A stretch of 64,000 nt of DNA. Origin: Pardosa pseudoannulata (lineage: Eukaryota; Arthropoda; Arachnida; Araneae; Lycosidae). This document shows positions 53,101-55,485 of this stretch, piece by piece. The first letter of the stretch is position 1. Every line of letters begins with the position of its first letter. The stretch is taken from contig CM063499.1 of the NCBI GenBank assembly GCA_032207245.1, positions 87,071,199 through 87,135,198 of the forward strand, in the 5' to 3' direction. Both the position numbers and the translations under genes were made by a program. The notes beneath the pieces were generated by a model. It saw nothing but the letters and a program-made list of their open reading frames with translations, had not been told where the DNA came from and made no database searches.

Positions 53101-54069
53101 ATTCACAATACCCTTTTAAAAGAAATTTCGAGATTAAATTAGAATAATTCTTTAAAATGTTCCTGAAACTGACTTTAATATCAATGATTTTGAATCCCTC
53201 TACAAATGTTTGCTTGTAGTTTTTTCACTTAGATTTAAGCAATAAGATCTCATTAAGCTAAAATTTAACTATCATTTATAATATAAAAAATATCATTTTT
53301 TTTAGCTACGTATAAAATTTAATAATTTGTCCCATGACATTTACATATGAACTGGTTAATCTAAAAAGAATTTGTGGTGTTGCCCCTAACCCCACTTTCT
53401 TTTTTTTTTTTTCAATTGTAATTTGATGAATGAAAATTGAAATATTTCTTGGCTTTCATCAATAGCTTTATTTTTTATTACAACATTATGTAGCGTCCAT
53501 TACGTTAACATTATGTAGCAACATTACAATGCGTCCTTTCCCGGCTCTGCCCAGAAGGACCGGGACTCCAAGGATGGTCCTGAATCTCCTCCTGGAAACC
53601 AATCACAATTCTCCAAAACTTGGTGAAGTTTAAGTGCAATTATTTTCACTGGCCACACCACACGCTTTCTGGAGTCGCGAAAAAAAACTTGGGCATTCAA
53701 TCCACAACGTGTGAGTGCGGCGAGCAAATCAGTTTCGCAAACCTAAACATAGCTGCACTCTCACATCCAGATTGCACTCAGCAGGGGAATTTGAACTTAC
53801 AGGCTCTGGTTTTAAACTTTGGTGTTTTAGTTATTCATGCTTTCCTCAGGTATTAGTATTTTGATATTAAATATTTAATTTGTACTATATTAATTTTGAC
53901 TGTAGGTTCTGCTTCCAACAAGCACCCATCCTTCATGAATCCTTGGAATCAAAAACCACCTGGTAACACAGCATCACCCGACGGCTCAGGTTCTGTTTCT
54001 TCACAGGAGCACTCCACTCCCAGTGTGCACACTGCAGGTTCAGCACAAGCACATTCCTCTGGACATGAA
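1660..54069 (+). CDS. gek: MRCK / Genghis Khan kinase gene, 3' two-thirds (span including introns; partial at both ends)
   Basis: Gene-level entry; the exons are listed separately. Family role (known): a Ser/Thr kinase recruited by GTP-bound CDC42 that phosphorylates myosin regulatory targets and shapes cortical actomyosin at the membrane. Seen here: spliced exons encode, in order, a coiled coil, an acidic/Ser linker, an atypical C1 domain, a PH domain, a CNH domain, a CRIB motif and a Ser/Pro tail, which is exactly the MRCK domain order. The kinase domain and first half of the coiled coil must lie before position 1. Phases match at every junction except across the N gap at 36401-36500, where part of the CNH domain is missing. 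Two PH exons are present twice. The last recognised exon (ending 54069) has an open frame and a good donor, so the gene continues. Citron kinase and ROCK are excluded by the C1-PH-CNH-CRIB order and by close wording to MRCK around the C1, PH and CRIB motifs. Confidence 0.95.
1867..2658. mobile_element. DNA transposon remnant rich in catgga motifs, 6-bp TSD
   Basis: Ends resemble CATGGTTTCTGTGCAA and the complement of ...ATACCCTG (5' CAGGGTATCTGCCAA). CATGGA directly precedes and follows (1861-1866, 2659-2664), a possible 6-bp duplication. Subterminal stretches repeat 'aaagtcatgga' at both ends. No coding seen. The class is uncertain; the ends resemble hAT elements. Confidence 0.5.
3071..3237 (+). 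mobile_element. tRNA-derived SINE, family 1
   Basis: tRNA-like head with box B variant gggtttgaatccca, conserved body, and a (CCAAA)n tail. A 14-bp duplication tccatcgtgttatg flanks it (3057-3070, 3238-3251), showing LINE-type insertion. Confidence 0.9.
3252..4760. other. intron, no recognised feature
   Basis: AT-rich intronic DNA. I see no coding exon, no element with readable ends and no tandem repeat of note. Confidence 0.5.
4761..4792. repeat. perfect 13-bp inverted repeat with 6-base loop
   Basis: aagaaatatactc at 4761-4773 pairs perfectly with gagtatatttctt at 4780-4792 around gtactt. It may be a cruciform or an insertion scar; no function can be assigned. Confidence 0.7.
4979..5194. 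mobile_element. 216-bp TTAA MITE
   Basis: TTAA at 4975-4978 and 5195-5198. Inverted ends CCCTTAATTTGAC and the complement of GCCAAATTAAGGG. Non-coding. Confidence 0.85.
5456..5597 (+). CDS. gek: gek exon: coiled coil
   Basis: The first base completes the Arg codon split at 1832. It reads [20 protein letters not shown]..., ending TIEAMERE at phase 0. The donor gttaaa is weak but is the only one that keeps the frame. It matches the MRCK coiled coil (vertebrate counterpart ITKLKTDLEKKSIFYEEEL...). Confidence 0.92.
5905..6082 (+). mobile_element. tRNA-derived SINE, family 1
   Basis: Intact head with gattggttagggtgctgg (box A region) and gggttcgaatccca (box B), tail of repeated ccaaa. 15-bp duplication ctggcaataccagat at 5890-5904 and 6083-6097. 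Confidence 0.93.
6098..7266. other. intron; holds one hairpin
   Basis: No coding seen. The only structured part is the inverted repeat at 6910-6962, listed separately. Confidence 0.5.
6910..6962. repeat. 23-bp inverted repeat, 7-base loop
   Basis: Arms 6910-6932 and 6940-6962 pair at 22 of 23 positions around cagccct. The length would suit a short RNA hairpin or a miniature palindromic element; nothing shows that it is transcribed. Confidence 0.75.
7267..7310 (+). CDS. gek: gek exon: 44-nt coiled-coil microexon
   Basis: After ttatag, reads [14 protein letters not shown] plus AG of the next codon; donor gtacta. Only 44 nt, too short for ORF detection, but phase 0 in and phase 2 out match both neighbours, and the vertebrate counterpart reads IMILKDKLEKTRRES. 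Confidence 0.88.
7311..8920. other. intron with AT-rich microsatellite and a T23 tract
   Basis: (TA)n/(TACA)n microsatellite at about 7563-7640 and a T tract at about 8851-8873 just before the acceptor. Short open frames here come from these repeats. No gene seen. Confidence 0.55.
8921..9026 (+). CDS. gek: gek exon: coiled coil
   Basis: The first base completes a Ser codon. It reads [20 protein letters not shown]..., ending KLGQEVDR; donor gtaagt. The counterpart of vertebrate REKVLLTEENKKLTSELDK. The acceptor follows a long T tract. Confidence 0.92.
9074..9277. mobile_element. possible 204-bp solo LTR
   Basis: Begins TGTGAGCCCGGGG and ends CTCACA, i.e. TG...CA with a 6-bp inverted end, flanked by the 5-bp duplication taaat (9069-9073, 9278-9282). 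Contains 'tttattca' as in other LTR-like insertions in this window. No internal region is present. Confidence 0.6.
9654..9840 (+). mobile_element. tRNA-derived SINE, family 1
   Basis: Head gatggccgattggttagg, box B gggttcgaatcc, tail of ccaaa units. 13-bp duplication tcattagtgatca at 9641-9653 and 9841-9853. Confidence 0.93.
10504..10640. repeat. diverged direct repeat, copy 1
   Basis: Shares with 11637-11765 the core 'aatagcatttttgtcaaag', a following '...ctttttgtgg' and an upstream 'atttcaaaa'. Clearly related but diverged. The two copies flank the element at 10707-11636. Confidence 0.6.
10707..11636. mobile_element. 930-bp TTAA element, TIR GGTATC
   Basis: TTAA at 10703-10706 and 11637-11640. 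Inverted ends ggtatccatctacg and the complement of gtagactgatacc. Non-coding. The TTAA target fits piggyBac or Kolobok; the ends do not look like the CCC-ended families in this window. Confidence 0.7.
11641..12510. other. intron, mostly unrecognised
   Basis: Begins with the second diverged direct repeat (to about 11765). The rest is AT-rich intron with no coding or repeat signal that I can support. Confidence 0.5.
12511..12635 (+). CDS. gek: gek exon: coiled coil
   Basis: After ttaatttcag, reads [20 protein letters not shown]..., ending [14 protein letters not shown] plus TG of Trp; donor gtaaat. The motif [13 protein letters not shown] is strongly conserved with vertebrate AHWEAQITEIIQW, which anchors this exon in MRCK. 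Confidence 0.95.
12848..12953 (+). CDS. gek: gek exon: conserved end of coiled coil
   Basis: The first base completes Trp. It reads [20 protein letters not shown], then [15 protein letters not shown]; donor gtaagt. [22 protein letters not shown] is nearly identical to vertebrate MRCK and is the best diagnostic stretch of the coiled coil. Confidence 0.97.
13004..13238. repeat. 117-bp tandem duplication
   Basis: Two adjacent copies (13004-13120, 13121-13238) starting at tgtagaaggacgagactc, differing by a few bases. The unit contains 'ttccacaacacagaacacaaaa'. It may be part of a longer, unidentified retroelement end extending to about 13345. Confidence 0.85.
13590..14847. mobile_element. DNA transposon remnant with nested insertion
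   Basis: Inverted ends around tagtgtttcccctag (13595-13609) and ctagaggaaacacta (about 14830-14844). Internal motif 'accctgcc' occurs near both ends. hAT-like by its ends. Interrupted by the element at 13891-14704. Confidence 0.65.
13891..14704. mobile_element. pogo/Tigger-like non-autonomous element (nested)
   Basis: TA at 13889-13890 and 14705-14706. Ends ccctaatttccggtgtataa and, on the complement, cactaatttttggcgtataa. 'gtgtataa' ends are typical of the pogo group. Lies inside 13590-14847. Confidence 0.7.
15148..15428 (-). mobile_element. tRNA-derived SINE, family 2
   Basis: On the minus strand a tRNA-like head reads gcattggggtaatgctttgc and box B gaggttcaatcctgag. A different body from family 1, and more GC-rich than its surroundings. 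14-bp duplication attttgtgWaagca flanks it (15134-15147, 15429-15442; one mismatch). Confidence 0.8.
15443..16342. other. intron, no recognised feature
   Basis: Contains a 72-codon open frame at 15797 with no recognisable family. I see no splice or phase support for it as a gek exon. Confidence 0.4.
16347..17116 (+). mobile_element. piggyBac-type element with transposase fragment
   Basis: TTAA at 16343-16346 and 17117-17120. Inverted ends cactagatttacaga and the complement of tctgtaaatctagtg. Subterminal motif gagccaattNgactc appears near 16364, 16545 and (inverted) 17062. Contains the C-terminal transposase fragment listed next; the rest of the transposase is deleted. Confidence 0.88.
16661..16876 (+). 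pseudogene. piggyBac-family transposase, C-terminal fragment
   Basis: Open frame reads [20 protein letters not shown] then ILYKEMTQ and [14 protein letters not shown]. The RRWP...FYN-LD-A--NAW-LY pattern is the late part of the piggyBac DDE transposase fold. Catalytic Asp residues are missing, so it is inactive. Confidence 0.85.
17439..17587 (+). CDS. gek: gek exon: coiled coil
   Basis: After tcttccag, reads [20 protein letters not shown]..., then [19 protein letters not shown], ending VQ plus AA; donor gtatgt. Matches vertebrate [32 protein letters not shown]. Confidence 0.94.
17765..18190 (+). pseudogene. frameshifted coiled-coil coding remnant, unidentified
   Basis: One frame reads [20 protein letters not shown] then [17 protein letters not shown] (about 17906-18020); after a frame shift another reads [20 protein letters not shown] then [17 protein letters not shown] (about 18030-18160). 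Composition is clearly protein-like and unlike the surrounding intron. The part from 17906 is preceded by ttattttag, and one frame would fit the phase of the preceding gek exon before hitting TGA. It could be a dead gek exon or a retrocopy of another coiled-coil gene. Confidence 0.5.
18558..19404 (+). mobile_element. hAT element remnant with dimerisation-domain fragment
   Basis: Ends cagggttggcg and ccaaccctg, flanked by an 8-bp duplication Rttgaaac (18550-18557, 19405-19412). At about 18895-19020 the plus strand reads [20 protein letters not shown] then [12 protein letters not shown], the hAT C-terminal dimerisation motif. The rest of the transposase is absent. Subterminal parts repeat 'gatttaaatcag'. 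Confidence 0.85.
19861..20651. mobile_element. CAGGGTTTCC element, copy 1
   Basis: Starts cagggtttccacggtcctta and ends gtgggaaccctg. About 800 bp, rich in 'aaagtccttaa'. A second copy is at 57383-58241. The 5-bp tattt lies on both sides. Non-coding. Confidence 0.8.
20874..20983 (+). CDS. gek: gek exon: last coiled-coil segment
   Basis: The first base completes Lys. It reads [20 protein letters not shown]..., ending [10 protein letters not shown] plus one base; donor gtaaga. Phase agrees with both neighbours. Highly charged, coiled-coil type, less conserved than the previous exon. Confidence 0.9.
21472..21653 (+). mobile_element. tRNA-derived SINE, family 1
   Basis: Diverged head (gggcaattggttagagtgctgg), box B changed to gggttggaatccca, tail ccaatcaatcaacc. 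11-bp duplication acctRataaaa at 21461-21471 and 21654-21664. Confidence 0.88.
21665..22196. other. intron, no recognised feature
   Basis: AT-rich; nothing I can support beyond the acceptor at 22195-22196. Confidence 0.5.
22197..22339 (+). CDS. gek: gek exon: Ser/acidic linker
   Basis: Reads (Y)[18 protein letters not shown]..., with an acidic run [12 protein letters not shown] and [11 protein letters not shown] at the end; donor gtatgt, phase 0. It sits between the coiled coil and C1 domain, where vertebrate MRCK has HSFLAFLN and a variable linker. Likely disordered and phosphorylatable (inference). Confidence 0.88.
22454..23555 (+). mobile_element. piggyBac-type element, degenerate
   Basis: TTAA at 22450-22453 and 23556-23559. 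Ends ccctttcatgcctac and the complement of cgtcgcgaaaggg; 'cttcccgtc' is found near both ends. At about 22960-23110 an acidic stretch ([17 protein letters not shown]) resembles the acidic N-terminus common in piggyBac transposases, with stops around it. Confidence 0.8.
23890..24066 (+). mobile_element. tRNA-derived SINE, family 1
   Basis: Well-preserved head and box B gggttcgaatccca; ccaaa tail. 13-bp duplication cctctRccatttc at 23877-23889 and 24067-24079. Confidence 0.92.
24190..24736 (+). mobile_element. CAGACATGCCAAC element, copy A (6-bp TSD)
   Basis: Ends cagacatggcaactactcc and gttggcatgtcta. Flanked by ggattR (24184-24189, 24737-24742). Same family as the copies at 27600, 49337 and 54972. 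Non-coding. Confidence 0.85.
24743..25357. other. intron, no recognised feature
   Basis: Contains one diverged unit-like stretch of the following minisatellite (about 25213-25255). Otherwise nothing I can support. Confidence 0.45.
25358..25615. repeat. 45-bp minisatellite, about 5.5 units
   Basis: gcctcagaga recurs at 25381, 25426, 25471, 25516 and 25561, exactly 45 bases apart. As 45 is divisible by 3, each strand shows a 15-residue repeat ([13 protein letters not shown] on plus). No start, splice or family support for a protein, so I call it non-coding. Confidence 0.93.
25616..26133. other. intron, no recognised feature
   Basis: Nothing beyond T-rich acceptor sequence. Confidence 0.5.
26134..26196 (+). 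CDS. gek: gek exon: short linker before C1
   Basis: After ctctttcag, 63 nt read [20 protein letters not shown] then K; donor gtaaat. Phase 0 at both ends, so it is a cassette that could be skipped without a frame shift. Only 81 bases of intron separate it from the C1 exon. Confidence 0.85.
26278..26383 (+). CDS. gek: gek exon: C1 domain, first half
   Basis: Reads [20 protein letters not shown] then [15 protein letters not shown] plus one base. It supplies the C1 pattern His-X12-Cys-X2-Cys-X13-Cys. Donor gtaatt. Atypical C1 domains of this family bind membranes and respond weakly or not at all to phorbol ester (family knowledge). Confidence 0.97.
27021..27185 (+). mobile_element. TTAA MITE family B, truncated
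   Basis: TTAA at 27017-27020, then cacattgtgtgcaggcacat; similar to the start of 50889-51424 for about 160 bases, then diverges. The right end is lost. Confidence 0.7.
27600..28129 (+). mobile_element. CAGACATGCCAAC element, copy B (6-bp TSD)
   Basis: Ends cagacatgccaactactcc and gttgacatgtctg. Perfect 6-bp duplication atatta at 27594-27599 and 28130-28135. Non-coding. Confidence 0.88.
28365..28436 (+). CDS. gek: gek exon: C1 domain, second half
   Basis: The first two bases complete Val. It reads [20 protein letters not shown] then PDQ. With the previous exon it completes the zinc-binding pattern Cys-X2-Cys-X4-His-X2-Cys-X7-Cys with no missing ligand. Donor gtgagt. Confidence 0.97.
28567..28631 (+). 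CDS. gek: gek exon: C1-PH junction
   Basis: Completes a Thr codon and reads [20 protein letters not shown] then K; donor gtaagt, phase 0. [13 protein letters not shown] is nearly invariant in MRCK and starts the PH domain. Confidence 0.97.
28632..29170. other. intron, no recognised feature
   Basis: A loosely repeated 'aactagttt' motif occurs several times between 28820 and 29160. No other structure supported. Confidence 0.4.
29175..29663 (+). mobile_element. TTAA MITE family B, 3' end eroded
   Basis: TTAA at 29171-29174, then cacatcgagtgcgggtacat. Matches 50889-51424 over most of its length, including 'gtagacaagaacattcgg'. The right inverted end is degraded. Confidence 0.75.
30087..30226 (+). 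CDS. gek: gek exon: PH domain core, copy 1
   Basis: Starts at phase 0 after tcttttaag. It reads [20 protein letters not shown] then [20 protein letters not shown], ending SQVLDM plus AG; donor gtaatt. Covers the first PH strands, including the basic loop KKGWMR that would face phosphoinositide head groups (inference). An identical 140-nt exon lies at 33001. Confidence 0.96.
30359..30900. mobile_element. TTAA MITE family C, in duplication unit 1
   Basis: Ends ccccttccaataaaatgatg and accggaagggg. Right TTAA at 30901-30904; left site is TCAA here but TTAA in the other copy. Contains 'gagctacactcgtcat'. Confidence 0.8.
31353..31434 (+). CDS. gek: gek exon: PH domain, copy 1
   Basis: The first base completes Arg; reads [20 protein letters not shown] then DIPCIFR; donor gtatgt, phase 0. 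Together with the preceding exon it makes 222 nt, exactly 74 codons. An identical exon is at 34243-34324. Confidence 0.96.
31562..32951. repeat. intronic minisatellite, about 9 units of 130-175 bp
   Basis: Units carry 'aattacacttaaatactgga', 'aatgttttttattgtgt' and 'tttaatcattagtaag' and differ mainly in AT-run length ((TA)n at about 32531-32564 and 32863-32890) and (GTT)n length. The last unit joins directly to duplication unit 2. Confidence 0.93.
33001..33140 (+). CDS. gek: gek exon: PH domain core, copy 2 (duplicated)
   Basis: Base-for-base identical to the exon at 30087-30226, with the same acceptor (ttttttaag) and donor (gtaatt). It lies in a tandem duplicate that starts at 32952. Phase 0 in, so it could be spliced after the exon ending 31434, or after 28631 instead of copy 1. 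Whether it is a real genomic copy or an assembly artefact cannot be decided here. Confidence 0.8.
33270..33788. mobile_element. TTAA MITE family C, in duplication unit 2
   Basis: Flanked by TTAA on both sides (33266-33269, 33789-33792); ends ccccttccgat and gatgggg. Shows that the MITE inserted before the segment doubled. Confidence 0.8.
34243..34324 (+). CDS. gek: gek exon: PH domain, copy 2 (duplicated)
   Basis: Identical over all 82 nt to 31353-31434, with intact splice sites. Including both copies would add 74 residues in frame and repeat the first two-thirds of the PH domain, an unlikely fold unless the copies are used alternatively. Confidence 0.8.
35105..35284 (-). mobile_element. tRNA-derived SINE, family 1
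   Basis: Reverse orientation: ggtttggtttgg tail first, tRNA-like head last. 11-bp duplication tgaaattWaat/tat at 35094-35104 and 35285-35295 (one mismatch). Confidence 0.9.
35376..35602. mobile_element. 227-bp TTAA MITE
   Basis: TTAA at 35372-35375 and 35603-35606. Ends ccctttcgtgggccat and atggcctacgaaaggg, inverted over 16 bases with one or two mismatches. Confidence 0.9.
35663..35806 (+). CDS. gek: gek exon: PH domain C-terminal part
   Basis: 48 codons, phase 0 to phase 0: [20 protein letters not shown], then [20 protein letters not shown] and RNKLPSRT; donor gtaaga. Contains the conserved PH helix Trp (NKWVDAL), counterpart of vertebrate NKWVGVLSELHKIL. Confidence 0.97.
35901..35973 (+). 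CDS. gek: gek exon: PH-CNH linker
   Basis: Reads [20 protein letters not shown] then AAVI plus one base (expected to start an Asp codon); donor gtaagt. Counterpart of vertebrate VPKEAYDSTLPLIKTTQAAAIID. The next exon is not in the window because of the gap at 36401. Confidence 0.94.
36089..36400 (+). mobile_element. LINE (non-LTR) fragment, reverse transcriptase C-terminal part, cut by gap
   Basis: Open for over 100 codons up to the N run: [15 protein letters not shown], then [19 protein letters not shown] and [26 protein letters not shown]...LLxYGxETWxL-type wording is typical of the end of non-LTR retrotransposon reverse transcriptases. No internal stop is seen, so it may be young. Confidence 0.85.
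36401..36500. other. assembly gap (100 N)
   Basis: Exactly 100 N, a conventional placeholder for unknown length. It must hide the rest of the LINE and the start of the CNH domain of gek. Confidence 0.98.
36501..36533 (+). CDS. gek: gek exon fragment: CNH domain, 5' end lost in assembly gap
   Basis: Right after the N run, 33 nt read [11 protein letters not shown] and then donor gtaagt. Vertebrate MRCK has LTCLCVAMKRQ followed by VLCYELFQ, and the next exon here starts VVLYDINR, so this is the tail of a CNH exon. The rest of it, and any exon between it and 35973, is missing (about 95 residues by comparison with vertebrate MRCK). Confidence 0.88.
36534..37189. other. intron, no recognised feature
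   Basis: A T22 tract at about 36697-36718; otherwise nothing I can support. Confidence 0.5.
37190..37326 (-). mobile_element. SINE family 1, partial
   Basis: Reverse copy lacking its tail: 'gctaatgagactgggacctactgc' region through the head 'ggccattgttcgg'. Diverged. Confidence 0.75.
37429..37540 (+). mobile_element. SINE family 1, 3' half
   Basis: Starts gcatggatgtttc and runs to ctaaactaaacca; the body and tail of family 1 without the tRNA head. Confidence 0.65.
38071..38608 (+). mobile_element. TTAA MITE, family A
   Basis: TTAA at 38067-38070 and 38609-38612. Ends ccctttagtgggcag and gacctttaaaggg. Same family as 120-814 in the other orientation. Contains a (TTTA)n run. Confidence 0.88.
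38823..39207. mobile_element. inverted-repeat element, probable MITE
   Basis: cctggcacagtgtgttc at the left is inverted at the right (gcggacacactgtgcc, about 39174-39190, then tcctgg). No clean target duplication, so the boundaries are approximate. Confidence 0.55.
39397..39562 (+). CDS. gek: gek exon: CNH domain
   Basis: After cttcccacag, reads [20 protein letters not shown], then [20 protein letters not shown] and SLWEDTPPF plus one base; donor gtaagt. Matches vertebrate CYELFQSKTRHRKFKEI and QLCVGFQSGFLRYPL. The CNH domain is a beta-propeller-like protein contact domain. Confidence 0.95.
39563..40477. other. intron, no recognised feature
   Basis: A (TG)n(TA)n run at about 40292-40316; otherwise nothing. 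Confidence 0.5.
40478..40585 (+). CDS. gek: gek exon: CNH domain
   Basis: Completes Cys and reads [20 protein letters not shown] then [15 protein letters not shown] plus one base; donor gtaagt. Counterpart of DHTLSFIAHQPMDAICAVE...EYLLCFNS. Confidence 0.95.
40829..41548 (+). pseudogene. Tc1 transposase C-terminal fragment, in two pieces
   Basis: First piece: [20 protein letters not shown] then [16 protein letters not shown] and EWALLSQEM (to about 41005), matching the Tc1 motif W-P-x-xSPDLNPIEH-WD. Second piece after the insertion: [20 protein letters not shown] then GYISY and a stop at 41546-41548. The DDE-domain Asp of SPDLNPIE is changed (SSGANPIK), so inactive. Confidence 0.88.
41008..41467. 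mobile_element. 460-bp insertion in Tc1, probable solo LTR
   Basis: Flanked by RTGTT (41003-41007, 41468-41472). Ends tatcagccc and ggctaaca form a short inverted repeat like LTR ends TGTTAG...TAACA. Contains aataaatactgtttattc. More GC-rich than the surrounding intron. Confidence 0.65.
42125..42205 (+). CDS. gek: gek exon: CNH domain
   Basis: Completes Tyr and reads [20 protein letters not shown] then ALPTGI plus one base; donor gtaagc. [15 protein letters not shown] is a signature of the MRCK CNH domain (vertebrate GIYTDCQGRRSRQQELMWP). Confidence 0.96.
42304..42401 (+). CDS. gek: gek exon: CNH domain
   Basis: Completes Ser and reads [20 protein letters not shown] then [12 protein letters not shown]; donor gtaaat, phase 0. 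Counterpart of APYLSVYSENAVDIFDVNSMEWIQTLPLKKV. A 98-base intron separates it from the previous exon. Confidence 0.96.
42705..42783 (-). mobile_element. possible decayed SINE head
   Basis: On the minus strand 'cagattcaaatcccaga' resembles box B and 'gattagtgcctcaatctt' the box A region. Weak. Confidence 0.35.
42879..43635 (+). pseudogene. mariner transposase, HTH part joined to C-terminal part
   Basis: MEQRMNIKF at 42879-42905, then from 43326 [40 protein letters not shown] and VKDDPYTG, which is the mariner N-terminal HTH region. It then jumps to a C-terminal stretch [20 protein letters not shown]. The catalytic middle is deleted, so it is inactive. Confidence 0.88.
42908..43320. mobile_element. 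413-bp insertion inside mariner coding sequence
   Basis: Separates two halves of the mariner Phe-Cys-Phe codons exactly. Flanked by ttttg (or attttg) at 42903-42907 and 43321-43325. Contains aaataaattatttatttt and a GC-richer centre, similar in layout to 41008-41467, so perhaps a solo LTR. Family unknown. Confidence 0.7.
43913..44458. mobile_element. CCAGGGCC element (6-bp TSD)
   Basis: Ends ccagggcccaactt and aatcaggccctgg. Flanks gtRtaa (43907-43912, 44459-44464; one mismatch). Has C- and G-runs near both ends. Non-coding. Confidence 0.7.
44462..44575 (+). mobile_element. decayed SINE family 1 remnant
   Basis: 'ttggtactagagttcatggattcaa' and '...ttggctttaag' recall the family 1 head and body, strongly diverged. 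Confidence 0.4.
44674..45216. mobile_element. hAT-type MITE
   Basis: Ends caggggtaaccaaactttt and tcttggccacccctg. Imperfect 8-bp flanks acctatat / gcatatat. Non-coding. Confidence 0.7.
45229..45300. repeat. dispersed repeat, pair with 57128-57200
   Basis: 'cttccataataaaatggtcaac' region and the following 45 bases recur at 57128 with about 75 percent identity by eye. Confidence 0.6.
45499..45755 (+). CDS. gek: gek exon: end of CNH domain and basic linker
   Basis: The longest exon here (257 nt). It reads [20 protein letters not shown], then [19 protein letters not shown], and a basic part [19 protein letters not shown], ending SFKKTN plus AT; donor gtaagc. [10 protein letters not shown] matches vertebrate KRRYSFRVPEEE. 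I chose the donor at 45756 because only it restores the phase of the CRIB exon; an upstream GT in gttggaa was rejected. Confidence 0.93.
45756..47730. other. intron, no recognised element
   Basis: Nearly 2 kb. I see no exon, no readable element ends and no tandem repeat. The 47100-47460 part is somewhat less AT-rich but has no recognisable coding. Confidence 0.5.
47731..47845 (+). CDS. gek: gek exon: CRIB motif (CDC42-binding)
   Basis: Completes Ile and reads [20 protein letters not shown] then [18 protein letters not shown]; donor gtatgt, phase 0. [14 protein letters not shown] fits the CRIB consensus I-S-x-P-x2-F-x-H-x2-H-x-G with every key residue present, so GTP-CDC42 binding is expected. 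Confidence 0.97.
48101..48277 (-). mobile_element. tRNA-derived SINE, family 1
   Basis: ttggtttggtttgg tail first; perfect 13-bp duplication gacagaaataaga at 48088-48100 and 48278-48290. Confidence 0.94.
48291..49330. other. intron with a C17 tract
   Basis: C homopolymer at 49158-49174. Otherwise nothing supported. Confidence 0.5.
49337..49946 (+). mobile_element. CAGACATGCCAAC element, copy C (6-bp TSD)
   Basis: Ends cagacatgccaactactc and gttggcatgtctg. Perfect 6-bp duplication catcta at 49331-49336 and 49947-49952. Confidence 0.9.
49953..50620. other. intron, no recognised feature
   Basis: A faint box B-like 'ggttgtaggtccaaatccca' at about 50284 may be SINE debris. Otherwise nothing. 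Confidence 0.4.
50621..50786 (+). CDS. gek: gek exon: Ser/Thr/Pro/Gln-rich tail
   Basis: After ctgtcccag, reads [20 protein letters not shown] then [20 protein letters not shown], ending RRTVHN plus one base; donor gtaaca. Low-complexity tail after CRIB, as in other MRCKs; placement rests on open frame, splice signals and phase continuity rather than close similarity. Confidence 0.85.
50889..51424 (+). mobile_element. TTAA MITE family B, full length
   Basis: TTAA at 50885-50888 and 51425-51428. Ends tacattgtgtacgggtacat and the complement cacattgtatgcgggacatg. Best-preserved of three copies. Confidence 0.9.
51429..53905. other. intron with decayed SINE pieces
   Basis: Family 1 remnants at about 51895-52010, 52676-52800 and 53185-53270 (shared 'gatttgaattcc/gattttgaatccc', 'gatttaagtagtaagatctcatt'). 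The remainder is unrecognised. Confidence 0.5.
53906..54069 (+). CDS. gek: gek exon: Ser/Pro/His-rich tail, last recognised exon
   Basis: Completes Gly and reads [20 protein letters not shown], then [19 protein letters not shown] and AQAHSSGHE; donor gtaaga, phase 0. No stop codon, so at least one further exon must lie beyond. I found no convincing one before 64000. Confidence 0.83.
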
Positions 54070-54104
54070 GTAAGACATTCCTTTATTATTTCCCTCAATA
54101 ACTA

Positions 54105-54740
54105 CTGTATATTTTCGTGTATAAGCCGGATCAGCCAGGGCCGTAGTCAGAAAATACTTTAGGAGGGGGGTATTGTTTTTTGTGAAGAATACTTCAATAA
54201 AATCACAGGTTTTCCTATATATAATCCTAATGAGTATCATAATACAATGTGATTTTAAAATGTCAAAATAATAATAAATGATATCATGAACAAATTTATA
54301 GCCTTAAGAGTTATGTAGTAACTACATAATGGATTTAATAGTAAAATTAACATTTAAAATAAATTTTTAAAACAAGTATAACTGTAGAAAAAGAATAATT
54401 TCGAAAGAAAATGAAAATGTTCAAATTTTTGCTTGAATTATAAAATATGCTCTATTTGAAATTTCTGCCCAAAACTCTTCAATTATGCAACAATATAGTG
54501 ATGAGATGCCAAAAGGACTAGTCAGTCTGTTCTTACGCGTCGAATCCTATTTGCACCCATTCCTTAATTCAATATCACTGTTCTAAATGCCCAATGTTAT
54601 ATATTCACAGCTAGGCAGATGACAGACCCACACACATGTTCCCTTTTCTTTCCACAAATCGATCTTTAAGAATTTTGGAGGGGGACCAGTTCCCCTAATC
54701 CCTCCCCTTGCCTACAGCCTTGGGATCAGTTTAGGTACAG
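54105..54740. mobile_element. pogo-type end with a nested CCAGGGCC element
   Basis: ctgtatattttcgtgtataa at 54105 matches the pogo end at 63001. At 54135-54723 lies a nested element with ends ccagggccgtag and ctacagccttgg and a perfect 6-bp duplication gatcag (54129-54134, 54724-54729). The far pogo end is not visible. Confidence 0.7.
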
Positions 54741-54971
54741 ATTTGCAGAACAGATATAATATTAAGTTCTTCTTGGCAACGTTTTTATTGTTGATGACTC
54801 TTTCTGAATTTTAATCTTTGTTGTCTCAATGTGCACAAAAAAGGGTTTCGTGGCTCATTGAGAAACTTACAAGAACAAAATATACTCAAAACACCTATAA
54901 AATACTTGTGCAAAGACCCAAAGTTTTGAATTTGTTTATTATTGAAAGAAATATCGCTGTCCTACTGCATA

Positions 54972-55485
54972 CAGACATACCAACTTGTGTCAGGAGCAAC
55001 AACGTGGTTTAAAATTTTAACATGATAATTACAGATTATACATAAGTACTTATCTTATTGGTTTTTAAGTTATAATTAAACTTGAAATATTTATACAGTA
55101 GTAAATTGTAAAAGGTAAATTATAATTTAGCTTTTTTAGCTTTAAAAACTCATTTTTCAGAGCAGTGTTTATTATAACAACATTGATTCTGATTAAAATA
55201 TTTCCATTTTCTATCATCAGGGATTCTAAAGTTTTTCTACTCATATTTGACCTAAATTCAGTTTGGTTTTTCTGCACAGTACTGAAAACTGGAAGGGACT
55301 GTGTTGAAAGAAAAATATTCAGCATTAATTTTTGCGAGACTTTGTATTTAATTGCTGAATTGTAATCTTTTAGCCATTCAAAATTTTTGTTCTTTTCCTG
55401 AACAATCTAGGGAGTTACCAGAGTTATCCATTTTTCTCTTTTCTGCAGAGCAACTCCAGAGAATCTGGAGTAGTTGGCATGTCTG
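54972..55485 (-). mobile_element. CAGACATGCCAAC element, copy D
   Basis: Reverse copy: starts cagacataccaac, ends agtagttggcatgtctg. Flanks tgcata / gtcata, weakly similar. Confidence 0.82.

Noticed and set aside
53524..53856. Overlapping open frames on both strands in a GC-richer patch
   Set aside because: No recognisable domain or splice support; probably repeat debris.
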